64,000 bases of DNA from Bacteriovoracaceae bacterium (GCA_947446575.1 CANFHC010000010.1:1-64000), one strand, 5' to 3'; positions 17,142-26,071 are shown, counted from the stretch's first letter. Notes: a model not told the origin generated them from the sequence alone. Translations and numbers: made by a program.

Positions 17142-18310
17142 ACCTGAGTTTTAACTGTCACTCCATTACAATAGGCCAAAAGTACCAAATCATTTTTCTG
17201 GGCCGACATTCTTGATTCACCTAATGAAGATTTCATCCAATTGATCGCAACAATTTTTTCTTTTCCTTCGGGTGTAATCAACTTTAAATCATATTTAGTG
17301 ATATCGGATAAGTTTTCCGTTTTTACGAGAAGGGCCAACTGAGCGTCGCGCTCGACATCGACGATTTCTCCGACATAATTAAGATCTTGTCTTTGAGTTC
17401 TTTTATTTTTTAATTTTGTGAAAAGCACATCTGTTTTATTAATATTGTAAAATCCTTTAATCAACGGACGCACGGGGTTTTTCTTAATTCCCATTTCAGC
17501 ATCACTAATTTTCCCAGTAAAAAGATCACAAATGCTTTTCAAGTATTTTTTACAACAATCATCAAAACGCAAATCCACTCGCGCATGACTAATGCCCATT
17601 GCACTTAACTCATCTAAGTGATCGAGCAAATAAAGATCTTTTACATTGAACATAAATGTTCCATGGCGATTTTCGATAAGAGGAAATCCTGAATGAGGAC
17701 TCTCCTCACTGGAACCACTGGCCTCAATGAATGAATTTTGCATTGATGTTTTTTCTAAAGGAGATAATAAAAGACGAGGACTATAAAAAAGAAGTATGCG
17801 ACCAAAAGCCTGAATTTCTAGCGGCGTTTTTAATAGAGCGGCATAATCGCGCAGCATCTCTCGAGACAATTCATTGGATAATACAAGCCGCTCGCATTGC
17901 TCTCCTAAATACTCACACCATTTTTGCAAACCAATAAAATTATGATTTCCATTTTCTAGAATGATTTGAATTTTTAGCCACGGGTATTTTGTCTTTACAA
18001 ATTCAACTGCGCCGGGGTCTTGCAATCTGACAGCTTTAAAATCATGCAATGGCAAACGATCAAAAAAAGCACACGCCTCTTGGAATTTTTCTTCTTGGTT
18101 TAGAGCGTCCCACTCTAAAGTAATGGGAAGATTATTTTTCACTGCACTATTAACAATTGTTAGTAATTCATCTTTACTCGTTTTAGAATATCGAGAAAGC
18201 TCACTGCAGCCTAAGATTAATTCGTAATTTAATTTTGCAATATTTTCATCTATTGCATTTACAAATGCATTAAGTTCTTCAAGAGATTCAATATAGGTAA
18301 TTAAATTCAT
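17120..18310 (-). CDS. Degenerate U32-type partner protein
   Basis: A 396-residue protein whose first 200 residues look like a TIM-barrel of the U32 peptidase kind (NYELILGCSELSRYSK, ITLEWDAL, KAVRLQDPGAVEFVK, EIQAFGRILLFYSPRLLLS). It lacks the four-Cys cluster that marks active U32 proteins, such as the neighbour at 18310-19512. The C-terminal 100 residues (from about position 290) resemble a small beta-barrel like U32 C-terminal domains. Its start overlaps the stop of that neighbour by one base, so the two are translated together and probably form a complex or pathway. Function is unknown; it may be a regulatory or substrate-binding partner. The 3' end overlaps that of the convergent methyltransferase gene by 22 bases. 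Confidence 0.75.
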   Translation of the reverse strand: MNLITYIESLEELNAFVNAIDENIAKLNYELILGCSELSRYSKTSKDELLTIVNSAVKNNLPITLEWDALNQEEKFQEACAFFDRLPLHDFKAVRLQDPGAVEFVKTKYPWLKIQIILENGNHNFIGLQKWCEYLGEQCERLVLSNELSREMLRDYAALLKTPLEIQAFGRILLFYSPRLLLSPLEKTSMQNSFIEASGSSEESPHSGFPLIENRHGTFMFNVKDLYLLDHLDELSAMGISHARVDLRFDDCCKKYLKSICDLFTGKISDAEMGIKKNPVRPLIKGFYNINKTDVLFTKLKNKRTQRQDLNYVGEIVDVERDAQLALLVKTENLSDITKYDLKLITPEGKEKIVAINWMKSSLGESRMSAQKNDLVLLAYCNGVTVKTQVYLNPKT

Positions 18311-19512
18311 TATGCGTTCACAGCTTTTCTAATAATATTAAACTTTTCTGCCCCCGAAATATAAGGGATTTTTACTACACTTCCAGGTTTTGACTTAGGA
18401 ATATCAATTCCAGAAATAGTTTTTAGAAACTCTACATGCAATTTGCTCGTAGCACCCGCAAAAGGCATGACTTCCAATGTGTCCCCAGGAATAAACGCAC
18501 TCTTAACATCGACCAATAAATGTTTGCCTACACATGCTTCGAGAACAATTCCAGATACAACAAATTCATTGTCATCATGTTCGCGTTGGTTATAAATAGA
18601 ATCGCTACCGGCATACTCATCGAGGCTTCCATTTGTATAATCGCGATGGCTGACTTTTCTTAATTCATCTTCCCAACTAAGCATATCGCTTGATAGAAAA
18701 TGTCCGTGTTCTCGATAAAAACCAAGAGCGTCGGAGTAAACTTTAGAAATAGTCCCAGCATAATGATGGCTTTTATTTCTTCCTTCTACTTTTAAAGAAT
18801 CAATTCCTGCTTCTATAAATTCTGGCAACAAACGAATGCCTTCTAAATCTTTTGAGCTCATGAAATAAGCTTTTTTCTGCTCATCGTTTTGCAATCCCAT
18901 ATCAATTGAATATTCAAAACGACATGAATGGGCACATCCCCCTCGATTTGAGTCGCGACCTTGAGTATAATTAGAAATCACACAATTTCCAGAAAACGCC
19001 ATACACATTGATCCATGTACAAACATTTCGATTTCAAGACCCGTTGCTTTTTTTATTTTGGCAGCTTCCTTAATTGTCACTTCACGACCAAGCACAATTC
19101 TTTGAGCTCCCATCTTTTGCCAAAGTTTTGCAGACTCAACATTCAAACAGCTCGCCTGAGTTGATAGATGGATGACTAAATTAGAATGTTTTTTAATTGT
19201 GCTGATAACACCTAAGTCTGAAACGATAACGGCGTCGACTTTCAATTCTTCTAAGAGGTGTAAAAACTCTGGGAGCTCTTCAAGGTCTTTGTCATGCAAA
19301 AAGCTGTTTAAGACTACATAAACGAGGCTGCCTCGATTATGAGCGAACTCAACCCCCTCGGCCAATTCTTCGTAGGTGAAATTATCAGAGGCCTGGCGAA
19401 GACCGAATTTTTGTCCGCCCAAATAAACAGCATCCGCGCCATAAAGCACAGAGACTTTCAGTTTTTCCAAACTTCCGGCCGGCGATAATAATTCAGGGGT
19501 CCAATGACTCAT
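18310..19512 (-). CDS. U32 family protein, TrhP/YegQ-like
   Basis: Starts with the U32 signature ELLSPAGSLEKLKVSVLYGA and contains VHGSMCMAFSGNC and RGGCAHSCR. These hold Cys170, Cys177, Cys193 and Cys197 in the spacing C-x6-C-x15-C-x3-C, which in characterised U32 proteins binds an iron-sulfur cluster. Relatives TrhP and RlhA hydroxylate tRNA and rRNA bases using prephenate-linked chemistry. TrhP, which acts on tRNA uridine 34, is the closest well-known match by motif. Length is 400 residues, with a C-terminal beta domain from about 310. It overlaps the degenerate partner downstream by one base. Confidence 0.86.
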   Translation of the reverse strand: MSHWTPELLSPAGSLEKLKVSVLYGADAVYLGGQKFGLRQASDNFTYEELAEGVEFAHNRGSLVYVVLNSFLHDKDLEELPEFLHLLEELKVDAVIVSDLGVISTIKKHSNLVIHLSTQASCLNVESAKLWQKMGAQRIVLGREVTIKEAAKIKKATGLEIEMFVHGSMCMAFSGNCVISNYTQGRDSNRGGCAHSCRFEYSIDMGLQNDEQKKAYFMSSKDLEGIRLLPEFIEAGIDSLKVEGRNKSHHYAGTISKVYSDALGFYREHGHFLSSDMLSWEDELRKVSHRDYTNGSLDEYAGSDSIYNQREHDDNEFVVSGIVLEACVGKHLLVDVKSAFIPGDTLEVMPFAGATSKLHVEFLKTISGIDIPKSKPGSVVKIPYISGAEKFNIIRKAVNA

Positions 19513-19568
19513 ATGTAATTTCCTTTTTAGTTCTTTTAGATACCAAAGTTTTTGAATACAATCAAAGA

Positions 19569-20708
19569 ATGATCAAAAAGTTTTTCATTACCCTACTGGT
19601 TCTTATCCTGCTTTTGGCAGGTTACGTCTATTGGGCATTTGCCGCTAAAAAGACGCTCATCACGCCCTATCCCTATAGTTTTAATGCCAATGCAGCAAGC
19701 GCCATTGCCTCTGAGATCAAAGAAGTAGAAGCGGCAAAAATCCTGATTGTTGGTGATCGCATGGCGCTTGCCTTAAATAATTATACAGCTGGAATTGAAG
19801 CAGAATTGGCCCCAAACTTTAAAATGGCCCCAAAAATCTATAATTGGGCCAAACCTCATGAAGGATTGCATCGAACTTTGTTTAAACTAAAATCCTTGAA
19901 AAAATTTCCCCCAATCATTATCTACCATGGGGCGAGCTCAGAGCTGTTTGAAAAAACTTTTTCTGTCACCGATAAAAATGCCATTATTAAAAATTTTACT
20001 ATTTTTGATGATGAAAAAATGATTTCACTAATCATCACTTTCCCTTGGATTTCAAAGGTCCTTTATAAAAAAATGGATTATTTTGAACTTGGGGCCATAA
20101 AAGAATACCAAAATCACCTTCCTGGTATGGACAAAATGAATGAAAAGGAAATCGCCTTTAAACTTTTTGATTATGAAATGCGTGAGCTGAGTGAATTGAT
20201 TAAAGATAAAAAAAGTAATCTTATCCTTATTACGACACCACTCAACTTAGAAATTCCACCTAAAGAAATATGTACGGGAACTACCACAAATACCGTTATA
20301 GAAGTTCAACAAGAGATTGAAGATTTGATAAATCTTGGAAATTTCAAAAAAGCATATCCAGAAGCTCTGGAATTATCCAATGAAACTTTAAGCAATTCAA
20401 AATCTTTTTATCTTTTAGGAAAAGCTGCCATGGGCCTTGGAGATTTAAAAACTGCGCGTGAAGCACTTCAAAAAGCATCTGTCTTTGACTGTGCCAATTG
20501 GCGAGGCAATGCCATCTATAATGCCATTTTAAAATCAACTGCCAAGCGAAAGCAGTTACCAATAATAGATTTTGATCAATTAATGGCCTCTTCATTGTCA
20601 AAAGATGGATTATTTAACGATGAGATTTTTCCACAAAATCTTTTTTATCAATCAATGATTCAAGAATTAAAAGAAACTTTAAAAAAAATATTAAGTGTTA
20701 ATGATTAA
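19569..20708 (+). CDS. Membrane-anchored SGNH-like protein with TPR-like repeats
   Basis: One N-terminal membrane segment (residues 4-24) anchors a 355-residue outer domain. AKILIVGDRMALALNNYTAGIE looks like block I of an SGNH/GDSL fold, with Asp-Arg in place of the usual Asp-Ser, so the catalytic Ser is not evident. IIYHGASSELFE and LILITTPLNLEIPP resemble later strands of the fold. Residues 255-315 form two helical hairpins resembling TPRs (AYPEALELSNETLSNSKSF, then LGKAAMGLGDLKTARE). It is followed 19 bases later by a cyclic-nucleotide-binding protein. The protein may bind or modify envelope glycans, but this is only an inference from fold. Confidence 0.65.
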   Translation: MIKKFFITLLVLILLLAGYVYWAFAAKKTLITPYPYSFNANAASAIASEIKEVEAAKILIVGDRMALALNNYTAGIEAELAPNFKMAPKIYNWAKPHEGLHRTLFKLKSLKKFPPIIIYHGASSELFEKTFSVTDKNAIIKNFTIFDDEKMISLIITFPWISKVLYKKMDYFELGAIKEYQNHLPGMDKMNEKEIAFKLFDYEMRELSELIKDKKSNLILITTPLNLEIPPKEICTGTTTNTVIEVQQEIEDLINLGNFKKAYPEALELSNETLSNSKSFYLLGKAAMGLGDLKTAREALQKASVFDCANWRGNAIYNAILKSTAKRKQLPIIDFDQLMASSLSKDGLFNDEIFPQNLFYQSMIQELKETLKKILSVND

Positions 20709-20727
20709 AATTTAAAGAGGAAACATT

Positions 20728-21168
20728 ATGGCAAAGACATTGAGTTTGAAAAAAGACCAAATCCTTTTTCTGGCCGACGAAATGAAAAACGACTTATATA
20801 TTATCCGCAAAGGCAAAGTTATGGTCTTCGTACAAAAGGGAACTCAAATCATTCCTGTCGCCTATTTAGATCAGGGAGAATACATCGGTGAGTTATCTTT
20901 TTTTGATGATGAACCGCGAAGTGCCAGTATTATTTGTTCGGAAGATTCAGAATTTATAAAAATTGAAACTGAAGAGATGAATGAGCACTTCCCAGCTTGG
21001 CTAAAAATCTTAGGCAAGCAAATCACAAAAAAGATACGTGTTGGAGATGAACTAATCAGGTCAAAAGGTATCCGTAAAAAAAATGTAGAGTCCATTAAGC
21101 CACTAGATATTTCTGAGCAAACACGCTTTTTCAAGATAGTCGAGGAACATAAAAGCAAACACAGTTAA
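20728..21168 (+). CDS. Cyclic-nucleotide-binding domain protein
   Basis: A 146-residue single-domain protein. LYIIRKGKVMVFVQKG and VAYLDQGEYIGELSFFDDEPRSASI match the CAP-type cyclic nucleotide pocket. The Glu of GELS and the Arg of PRSA, which contact the ribose and phosphate in CAP, are both present. No DNA-binding domain follows, so this is a sensor or adaptor rather than a CRP-type regulator. The start has AGAGGAAA 6 bases before the ATG. It is cotranscribed with the SGNH-like gene upstream. Confidence 0.88.
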   Translation: MAKTLSLKKDQILFLADEMKNDLYIIRKGKVMVFVQKGTQIIPVAYLDQGEYIGELSFFDDEPRSASIICSEDSEFIKIETEEMNEHFPAWLKILGKQITKKIRVGDELIRSKGIRKKNVESIKPLDISEQTRFFKIVEEHKSKHS

Positions 21169-21228
21169 AAACTCGGTGATATTTCGACCCCGATTAATTG
21201 GCATGCTCTTAGCATTTGTAAGATGTAA

Positions 21229-21256
21229 GCAAAGAAAAGAATTCTTTGCGCTTTTT
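21229..21256 (+). terminator. Terminator-like hairpin before the small lipoprotein gene
   Basis: GCAAAGAA (21229-21236) and TTCTTTGC (21242-21249) form an 8-bp stem with a 5-base loop, followed by GCTTTTTA. It can end transcription of the cyclic-nucleotide-binding gene. It lies only 14 bases before the next start codon, so it could also act in the leader of the lipoprotein gene. Confidence 0.5.
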
Positions 21257-21269
21257 ACAGGGAGGATTT

Positions 21270-21431
21270 ATGAGTTCACTTTTTAGCGTTACTCTTTGTT
21301 TGATCACAGCTTTTTCAATGGTCAGTTGCGCTAGTTCCGCACGCACAGTTGCTCAAGAAAGCGAAGTTAAACGAGCACCAGATTTCCGAAACAAAGAAGT
21401 TAATCGACAATATTCAAGAGGCCAATACTAA
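21270..21431 (+). CDS. Small lipoprotein (53 aa)
   Basis: The start is the ATG at 21270, preceded by a perfect GGAGG at 21261-21265; an ATG 24 bases earlier in frame would put that site inside the gene. The product begins MSSLFSVTLCLITAFSMVSC, a signal sequence with a lipobox ending in Cys20. The mature part is only about 34 residues, charged, ending VNRQYSRGQY. It is likely anchored in the outer membrane. No family is recognised. It sits between two hairpins, so it is probably a single-gene transcript. Confidence 0.72.
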   Translation: MSSLFSVTLCLITAFSMVSCASSARTVAQESEVKRAPDFRNKEVNRQYSRGQY

Positions 21432-21452
21432 GCTTTTTAGTACGAAATTAAT

Positions 21453-21487
21453 AAAAAGGCCCTCGTCCCCTCACGCAGGGCCTTTTT
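21453..21487. terminator. Strong bidirectional rho-independent terminator
   Basis: AAAAAGGCCCT (21453-21463) pairs with AGGGCCTTTTT (21477-21487) around a 13-base loop. The stem is GC-rich at its core and flanked by A and T runs, so it can terminate both the small lipoprotein gene and the convergent mdh gene. Confidence 0.9.
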
Positions 21488-21500
21488 ACTAATATGTTAT

Positions 21501-22493
21501 TTAAATTAATCCTAATTCTTTAACTGCATCTCTCTCACTTCTTAATTCATTTAAAGTAAGATTGAATTTTTCCTGACTAAAGTCATTCAACTTAACACCA
21601 TCAACAATTTTTAATTTTCCAGCTACAGTTGTACAAGGGAATGAGAAAATTAATCCCTTATCTACACCGTACTCTCCGTTAGAGCATAAACACATTGAGA
21701 AGTTGTCGCCATTTTTTGTATCGTGAGTAAGAGCAAAAATTCCATCAACTACTGCGTTTGCCGCTGATGCCGCCGAAGAAAGACCGCGAGCTTTAATGAT
21801 CGCTGCTCCTCTTTTTTGAACAGTTTCAATGAAAGTTCCTTTTAACCATTCTGTGTCTGTGATGACTTCAGAAGCTAATTTTCCATTAATTTTAGCAGAG
21901 TAAAAATCAGGATACTGAGTTGCTGAGTGATTACCCCAAATTGTCATATTTGTTACTGCTGTAACATCAACACCTGCCTTTTGTGCTAGTTGAGTTTTAG
22001 CTCTGTTTTCATCAAGCATAGTCATTGCATAAAATCTATCAGAAGGAACAGACTTAGCAGCATTCATACAGATAAGTGCGTTTGTATTGCATGGATTTCC
22101 AACTACAAAAACTCTCACATCTTTATTAGCGTTAGCTGCGATTGCTTGGCCCTGTGTAGTGAAAATTCCACCATTGATTTTTAGAAGATCTGCTCTCTCC
22201 ATTCCGTCTTTTCTTGGAACTGATCCAACTAAGATGGCCCAATTAACATCCTTAAAACCAACTGCGTATTCAGAAGTACAAGTAATTTTTTTAAGAAGTG
22301 GGAAAGCACAATCATCAAGCTCCATTGCCACACCTTTAAGTGCGCCTAAAGCGGCTTCAAGTTCAATCAATTGAAGTTCAACTTCAGTTTCAGGTCCAAA
22401 CATAGCGCCCGAAGCGATTCTAAACAATAATGCGTAACCAATTTGACCAGCGGCCCCAGTCACTGCAACTTTAACGCGATTTTTTCCGCTCAT
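21501..22493 (-). CDS. mdh: Malate dehydrogenase
   Basis: Interconverts malate and oxaloacetate with NAD(P) in the TCA cycle. The dinucleotide site is [21 protein letters not shown] at the N-terminus. [13 protein letters not shown] supplies the substrate-binding arginines, [11 protein letters not shown] the third Arg, and [13 protein letters not shown] the catalytic His. Its 330 residues match the cytosolic-type MDH group that includes many bacteria. A ribosome binding site TGGAGAA precedes the ATG. It is a single gene, ended by the terminator at 21453-21487. Confidence 0.95.
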   Translation of the reverse strand: MSGKNRVKVAVTGAAGQIGYALLFRIASGAMFGPETEVELQLIELEAALGALKGVAMELDDCAFPLLKKITCTSEYAVGFKDVNWAILVGSVPRKDGMERADLLKINGGIFTTQGQAIAANANKDVRVFVVGNPCNTNALICMNAAKSVPSDRFYAMTMLDENRAKTQLAQKAGVDVTAVTNMTIWGNHSATQYPDFYSAKINGKLASEVITDTEWLKGTFIETVQKRGAAIIKARGLSSAASAANAVVDGIFALTHDTKNGDNFSMCLCSNGEYGVDKGLIFSFPCTTVAGKLKIVDGVKLNDFSQEKFNLTLNELRSERDAVKELGLI

Positions 22494-22617
22494 AAATTCT
22501 CCAGAAGGTTTGTGATGATAAAATAAGAAAAGTAAACTAGTTCTATCTTAGCGAAAAGCTTAGCTTTGGTAAATAAACATAAAGTAGATTTTTGTTGGGC
22601 AAATTTAGTTGTGCGAA

Positions 22618-22645
22618 TTGACTTAAACTCGATATTATCAATAAT
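22618..22645 (+). promoter_or_regulatory. Candidate promoter for the Asn-rich protein gene
   Basis: TTGACT (22618-22623) and AATAAT (22640-22645) are separated by 16 bases. They lie 36 bases before the start codon, in the 187-base gap between the divergent mdh gene and the Asn-rich protein gene. Confidence 0.5.
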
Positions 22646-22680
22646 AGCTTCATCATTACGTAATACAGGACAAAGACCAT

Positions 22681-23391
22681 ATGAGTGACCAACAACCCTC
22701 TGGGGGAAACCGCCCAAACAATAACAACCCTAGCGCTGGAAACAATAACAGCAATAATAACAATCGTCGTCATCACAATAATAACCAAAGACGACGTCCA
22801 ACAGGCCCAAATAATCAAGGACCAAACCAAACTCAGCGTCCAGCTGGTGCCCCTAATACTCAAGCTCAAGGACCAAATCCTAATCCTAATCAAGGGCAGG
22901 CCGGTGGCGGTGGAAATCGCAGACGCAGACCCCAAAACAATCGTCCGAGAAATCCTAATTCAAACAATCAAAACAATAATGCGCCACTGGGAATCAATAT
23001 TGAGCGCATTTATGAAAAGTATTTAAATCTTCTTGATCAGCATTTAATTGCGAGAAGAAAATATCACGATTTATTTTATAGGGCAGATCCTGCGCAAAAA
23101 AATAAATTAGAAAGAAATTTTTATAATACGTTAAATGATATCCGCGATTTTGAAAGCAAACTTGCCCCTGAAGCTCGCGAACTTTTTGAAAAGAAAAACA
23201 ATGGTCTTCGCCCGGACAATATCTATACTACGAATCATGAAATAGCAGATGTGGGAGAGAATCCTCCGCCAGAAACAGAGTGGAATGATCCACACTTTCT
23301 TCAATCTCAAAAGCTTGCTGAATATGCTGCAGACAAAGAAGAAAGTATGGGAACATTAGACGATTATTTAAGATATAAAAATTTACTTTAG
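22681..23391 (+). CDS. Asn/Gly/Pro/Arg-rich low-complexity protein with a helical C-terminal domain
   Basis: Residues 1-105 consist almost entirely of Asn, Gly, Pro, Gln and Arg, with clusters such as RRHHNNNQRRR and NRRRRPQNNRPR. Residues 106-236 form an ordinary, probably helical domain (IERIYEKYLNLLDQHLIARRKYHDLFY, starting near 107). The basic, Asn-rich region resembles the disordered RNA-binding arms seen on some bacterial RNA-handling proteins, such as Rho insertions in Bacteroidota. RNA binding or phase separation is inference only. No signal peptide is seen. It ends 2 bases from the convergent XRE gene. Confidence 0.78.
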   Translation: MSDQQPSGGNRPNNNNPSAGNNNSNNNNRRHHNNNQRRRPTGPNNQGPNQTQRPAGAPNTQAQGPNPNPNQGQAGGGGNRRRRPQNNRPRNPNSNNQNNNAPLGINIERIYEKYLNLLDQHLIARRKYHDLFYRADPAQKNKLERNFYNTLNDIRDFESKLAPEARELFEKKNNGLRPDNIYTTNHEIADVGENPPPETEWNDPHFLQSQKLAEYAADKEESMGTLDDYLRYKNLL

Positions 23392-23393
23392 GA

Positions 23394-23705
23394 CTAAATA
23401 ACTTCTGCGTTTCCTTCTCTAACTGCAGATTTTTTTGCCGATGGAGTTTTATTAAAATAATTCGTTAGAGTTTCTTCATGATCTTTAAGGATTGCAGACT
23501 TCAACTCTTCTGGACTAATATCTAGGACTTCAGAAATTTTTTTCATCATCTTTAATGGAACGTTACAAAGACCACGTTCTACGTTAGAAATAAACTGTCC
23601 ATTTTTATAACCAAGTAGCAAAGAAAGATCTGACTGAGAGTAGTTTTTTGGGTGTCCAATTCTCTTTGTTCTAACCAAAGTAGCTATGTTTTTAAATGAT
23701 CTCAT
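23394..23705 (-). CDS. XRE-family transcriptional regulator
   Basis: A 103-residue protein with a helix-turn-helix in residues 20-70: SQSDLSLLLGYKNGQFISNVERG is the recognition region, followed by LKMMKKISEVLDISPEEL. The basic C-terminal tail of about 30 residues has no recognisable sensor domain. The start is firm, with AAAGGAGAG before the ATG. An imperfect inverted repeat at 23744-23780 in its upstream region could be an autoregulatory operator. It is divergent from exonuclease III. Confidence 0.85.
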   Translation of the reverse strand: MRSFKNIATLVRTKRIGHPKNYSQSDLSLLLGYKNGQFISNVERGLCNVPLKMMKKISEVLDISPEELKSAILKDHEETLTNYFNKTPSAKKSAVREGNAEVI

Positions 23706-23743
23706 GTATCTCTCCTTTATAAATTCGTTTCGTTGTTTTCTAT

Positions 23744-23780
23744 ATTCCAGATTGATTTTCCAGAAACTTAATCATGGAAT
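23744..23780. promoter_or_regulatory. Imperfect inverted repeat, possible XRE operator
   Basis: ATTCCA-GATT at 23744-23753 is mirrored by AATC-A-TGGAAT ending at 23780, giving 10 pairs with one bulge and a central spacer. It lies between the divergent XRE and exonuclease III genes, 39 bases from the regulator's start. The role is inferred from position. Confidence 0.4.
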
Positions 23781-23868
23781 CTTTAGAATACCTTAACATT
23801 AAATATAGAGAACATAAATAATTTTTCTAATTAAACTAATAATAATTGTTAATAAGGCGGAACAAGAA

Positions 23869-24654
23869 ATGATTTTTACTAGCTGGAATGTAAACGGACT
23901 ACGCTCTGTGTCGACAAAAGGTTTTGAAACTTGGTTTAGAAAAACACTTCCGGATGTTATAGCACTTCAAGAAATAAAATCCACGGAAGAAGACGTATTA
24001 GGGCTTATAAATCATTGGAGTGATCTCTATGACGTGCATTTATTTTCTGCCCAGAAAAAAGGTTATTCTGGAACTGCACTTCTTATAAAAAAAAATTCAA
24101 AGCAACGCCCAATCGAAATTCATCGCGGAATGGACGTACATGAATACGATAGTGAGGGCAGATTAATTTGGTGTGAATTTGAAAATATTATTTTTATGAA
24201 TGGCTATTTCCCTAATGGCCAGCGCGATCATTCTCGCGTGGATTTTAAATTGGATTTTTCAAGAAGAGTTGTCGCAATGGCACATGCTCTTCATAAAAAA
24301 ACAAAAAAAGAAATTATTATCTGTGGTGATATCAATACTGCTCATGCAGAAATTGATTTAGCCAATCCCAAAAGCAATAGCAAAACAACTGGCTTTCTTC
24401 TTCACGAGCGCGCTTTCGTCGACGAGATGATTGAGAGTGGATTTGTGGATGTCTTTAGACATTTTCACCCCGGACTTCCTGATCAATACACCTGGTGGAC
24501 TTATCGCGGGGATTGTCGTGAAAGAAACATTGGGTGGCGACTAGATTATTTTTTTTCCACAAAAGAACTTATTAAACGAGTCAAAAATGTTGAGCATCAA
24601 ACCGAAGTTTCAGGAAGTGATCACTGCCCTATTTTAATGGAAATTACAGATTAG
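23869..24654 (+). CDS. xth: Exodeoxyribonuclease III
   Basis: An AP endonuclease and 3'-5' exonuclease for base-excision repair. Metal and catalytic motifs of the endonuclease/exonuclease/phosphatase fold are present: SWNVNGLRS (residues 5-13), ALQEIKSTE with the metal-binding Glu, NGYFPNGQRD, ICGDINTAHAEIDLANP, and the C-terminal GSDHCPI with the catalytic Asp-His. WRLDYFF is the usual penultimate motif. Its 261 residues match. It is convergent with the next gene, overlapping by 4 bases. Confidence 0.96.
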   Translation: MIFTSWNVNGLRSVSTKGFETWFRKTLPDVIALQEIKSTEEDVLGLINHWSDLYDVHLFSAQKKGYSGTALLIKKNSKQRPIEIHRGMDVHEYDSEGRLIWCEFENIIFMNGYFPNGQRDHSRVDFKLDFSRRVVAMAHALHKKTKKEIIICGDINTAHAEIDLANPKSNSKTTGFLLHERAFVDEMIESGFVDVFRHFHPGLPDQYTWWTYRGDCRERNIGWRLDYFFSTKELIKRVKNVEHQTEVSGSDHCPILMEITD

Positions 24655-26000
24655 AATTTAGCACTTACTTGATAAAGCAAAGTTGCGTGTTTATTTTCGT
24701 CAATACGAACATCAAGGGCCATTGTAATATGAGTTTTAATGGACTTAGTGTGGCGTAACACTAAATAGCGGTTATCATCTTCGCCTTTACCATACTGGAT
24801 GGATACGGCCTCAGTTGTGCTGATTGGAATATCGCGAGCTAAAACATAACTAGTCTTATCGGTATTCGTATTTTTTTTATATTGAGTACGCACATAGTCC
24901 ACGCCTTTGTCTGTTAAATTTAAATTTAACACTTGTTCATTAGAATTTTGTTGAACATTCCCTTTCACTTCTGGCAAAACATCCAAAACGCGAACTGAAA
25001 AAGGAATGAGAATTTTATGATCGGTTTTTCCTGAAAGTTTTGTTTCAAGCTCCACTTGCACGAGGTCACTCTGGCCATTTTTAAAAGCGACCTTTGCCTG
25101 ATTACCTTTTAGCGACAAATCAGTAGTCCCTTTAAGACTAAATCCATCGATTAAAACCTGCTCCATTGAGCCCGCAGCAAAGTGAACATTTTTGGGGACG
25201 TATTTATTCTGTTTTTCGACTTCAGTTTTAAAAGTAAGTTTATAGTTATCTGTAAAACTTGGAGGCGCTGGTGGACCAGCATTTGGATCTACATCCGGTT
25301 TAAAAACATAAGTGCTTGCTGGCGTTGGCTCATATTTAGGAGCAGATGAGTTTCCCAAATCGGGAAGATTATAAGGGTTTTCTTCATTTGCCGTGGGTGT
25401 GTATTTAAAGTAACGAAACTTGCCGCCTGTACGAGTAAAAATAGCCTGAACGATATTATTTTTATCTCCATCTACTCCGCGGTAATAATAAACCGTCTCT
25501 TCTAAATCTGGATTCATATATTGCATGGAAGCGATACTTGAATAAGGGAGAATATCTTCAGCAACTAATTTAAATTGTCCGTCGAACTTAGTGGGTTTCA
25601 AATCGGGAGTTAAATCCATGAATCGCTGACATTTTAATTTGCCATTTCTTTCATGGATGGCCTGGGTGTAAAAAAGGAATTTTAAATTATTAATTCTAAG
25701 TGGAACTTCGTCACTAATGGCAAGCTTGGGATCTTTTGCAATTTTATCGACAACCTTATTAATCTGCTCAGTTAATAAAAGGTATTTCGGACAATGGCTA
25801 CACGTTTGATCACTCGCAATTTCTTCTTCGTACAATAATTTATAATAGGAATTATTTTTAAGAGTTGGATCTTGCTCTTTGGATTTTTTTAACTGTTCTT
25901 CTATAGCCTTTAGCTTAGGATCATTAAAATCTTTGAAATCAATCGCCTTTAGTTCAAAAGAAAATGCAGACAAAAGAATTAGTGAGTATAATAACTTCAT
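24651..26000 (-). CDS. Exported protein of unknown function (449 aa)
   Basis: Has a signal peptide (MKLLYSLILLSAFSFELKA). The N-terminal part contains CSHCPKYL (a CxxC near residue 67) and is helical. A middle segment (FKLVAEDILPYSSIASMQY, then YYYRGVDGDKNNIVQAIF) looks beta-rich. A Pro-rich linker near residue 230 (NAGPPAPPSF) precedes a beta-rich C-terminal half of about 200 residues that repeats strands like VQVELETKLSGKTDHKI. The C-terminal part, ending LLYQVSAKF, could be membrane-associated, but it is not a clear barrel. I do not recognise the family. It is a single minus-strand gene, divergent from the DOMON-like gene. Confidence 0.72.
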   Translation of the reverse strand: MKLLYSLILLSAFSFELKAIDFKDFNDPKLKAIEEQLKKSKEQDPTLKNNSYYKLLYEEEIASDQTCSHCPKYLLLTEQINKVVDKIAKDPKLAISDEVPLRINNLKFLFYTQAIHERNGKLKCQRFMDLTPDLKPTKFDGQFKLVAEDILPYSSIASMQYMNPDLEETVYYYRGVDGDKNNIVQAIFTRTGGKFRYFKYTPTANEENPYNLPDLGNSSAPKYEPTPASTYVFKPDVDPNAGPPAPPSFTDNYKLTFKTEVEKQNKYVPKNVHFAAGSMEQVLIDGFSLKGTTDLSLKGNQAKVAFKNGQSDLVQVELETKLSGKTDHKILIPFSVRVLDVLPEVKGNVQQNSNEQVLNLNLTDKGVDYVRTQYKKNTNTDKTSYVLARDIPISTTEAVSIQYGKGEDDNRYLVLRHTKSIKTHITMALDVRIDENKHATLLYQVSAKF

Positions 26001-26071
26001 GTAACTAAGTTTCGGTTACGAGTATATAAATGTTTAAACTAAGATGAAAATCAAACTAAAAGAGTCTTAAA

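Noticed and set aside
22543-23026. Long open frames on both strands inside the Asn-rich gene region
   Set aside because: The repeated AAY/CGY codons keep the other frames open; the alternative products are low-complexity artefacts without start signals.
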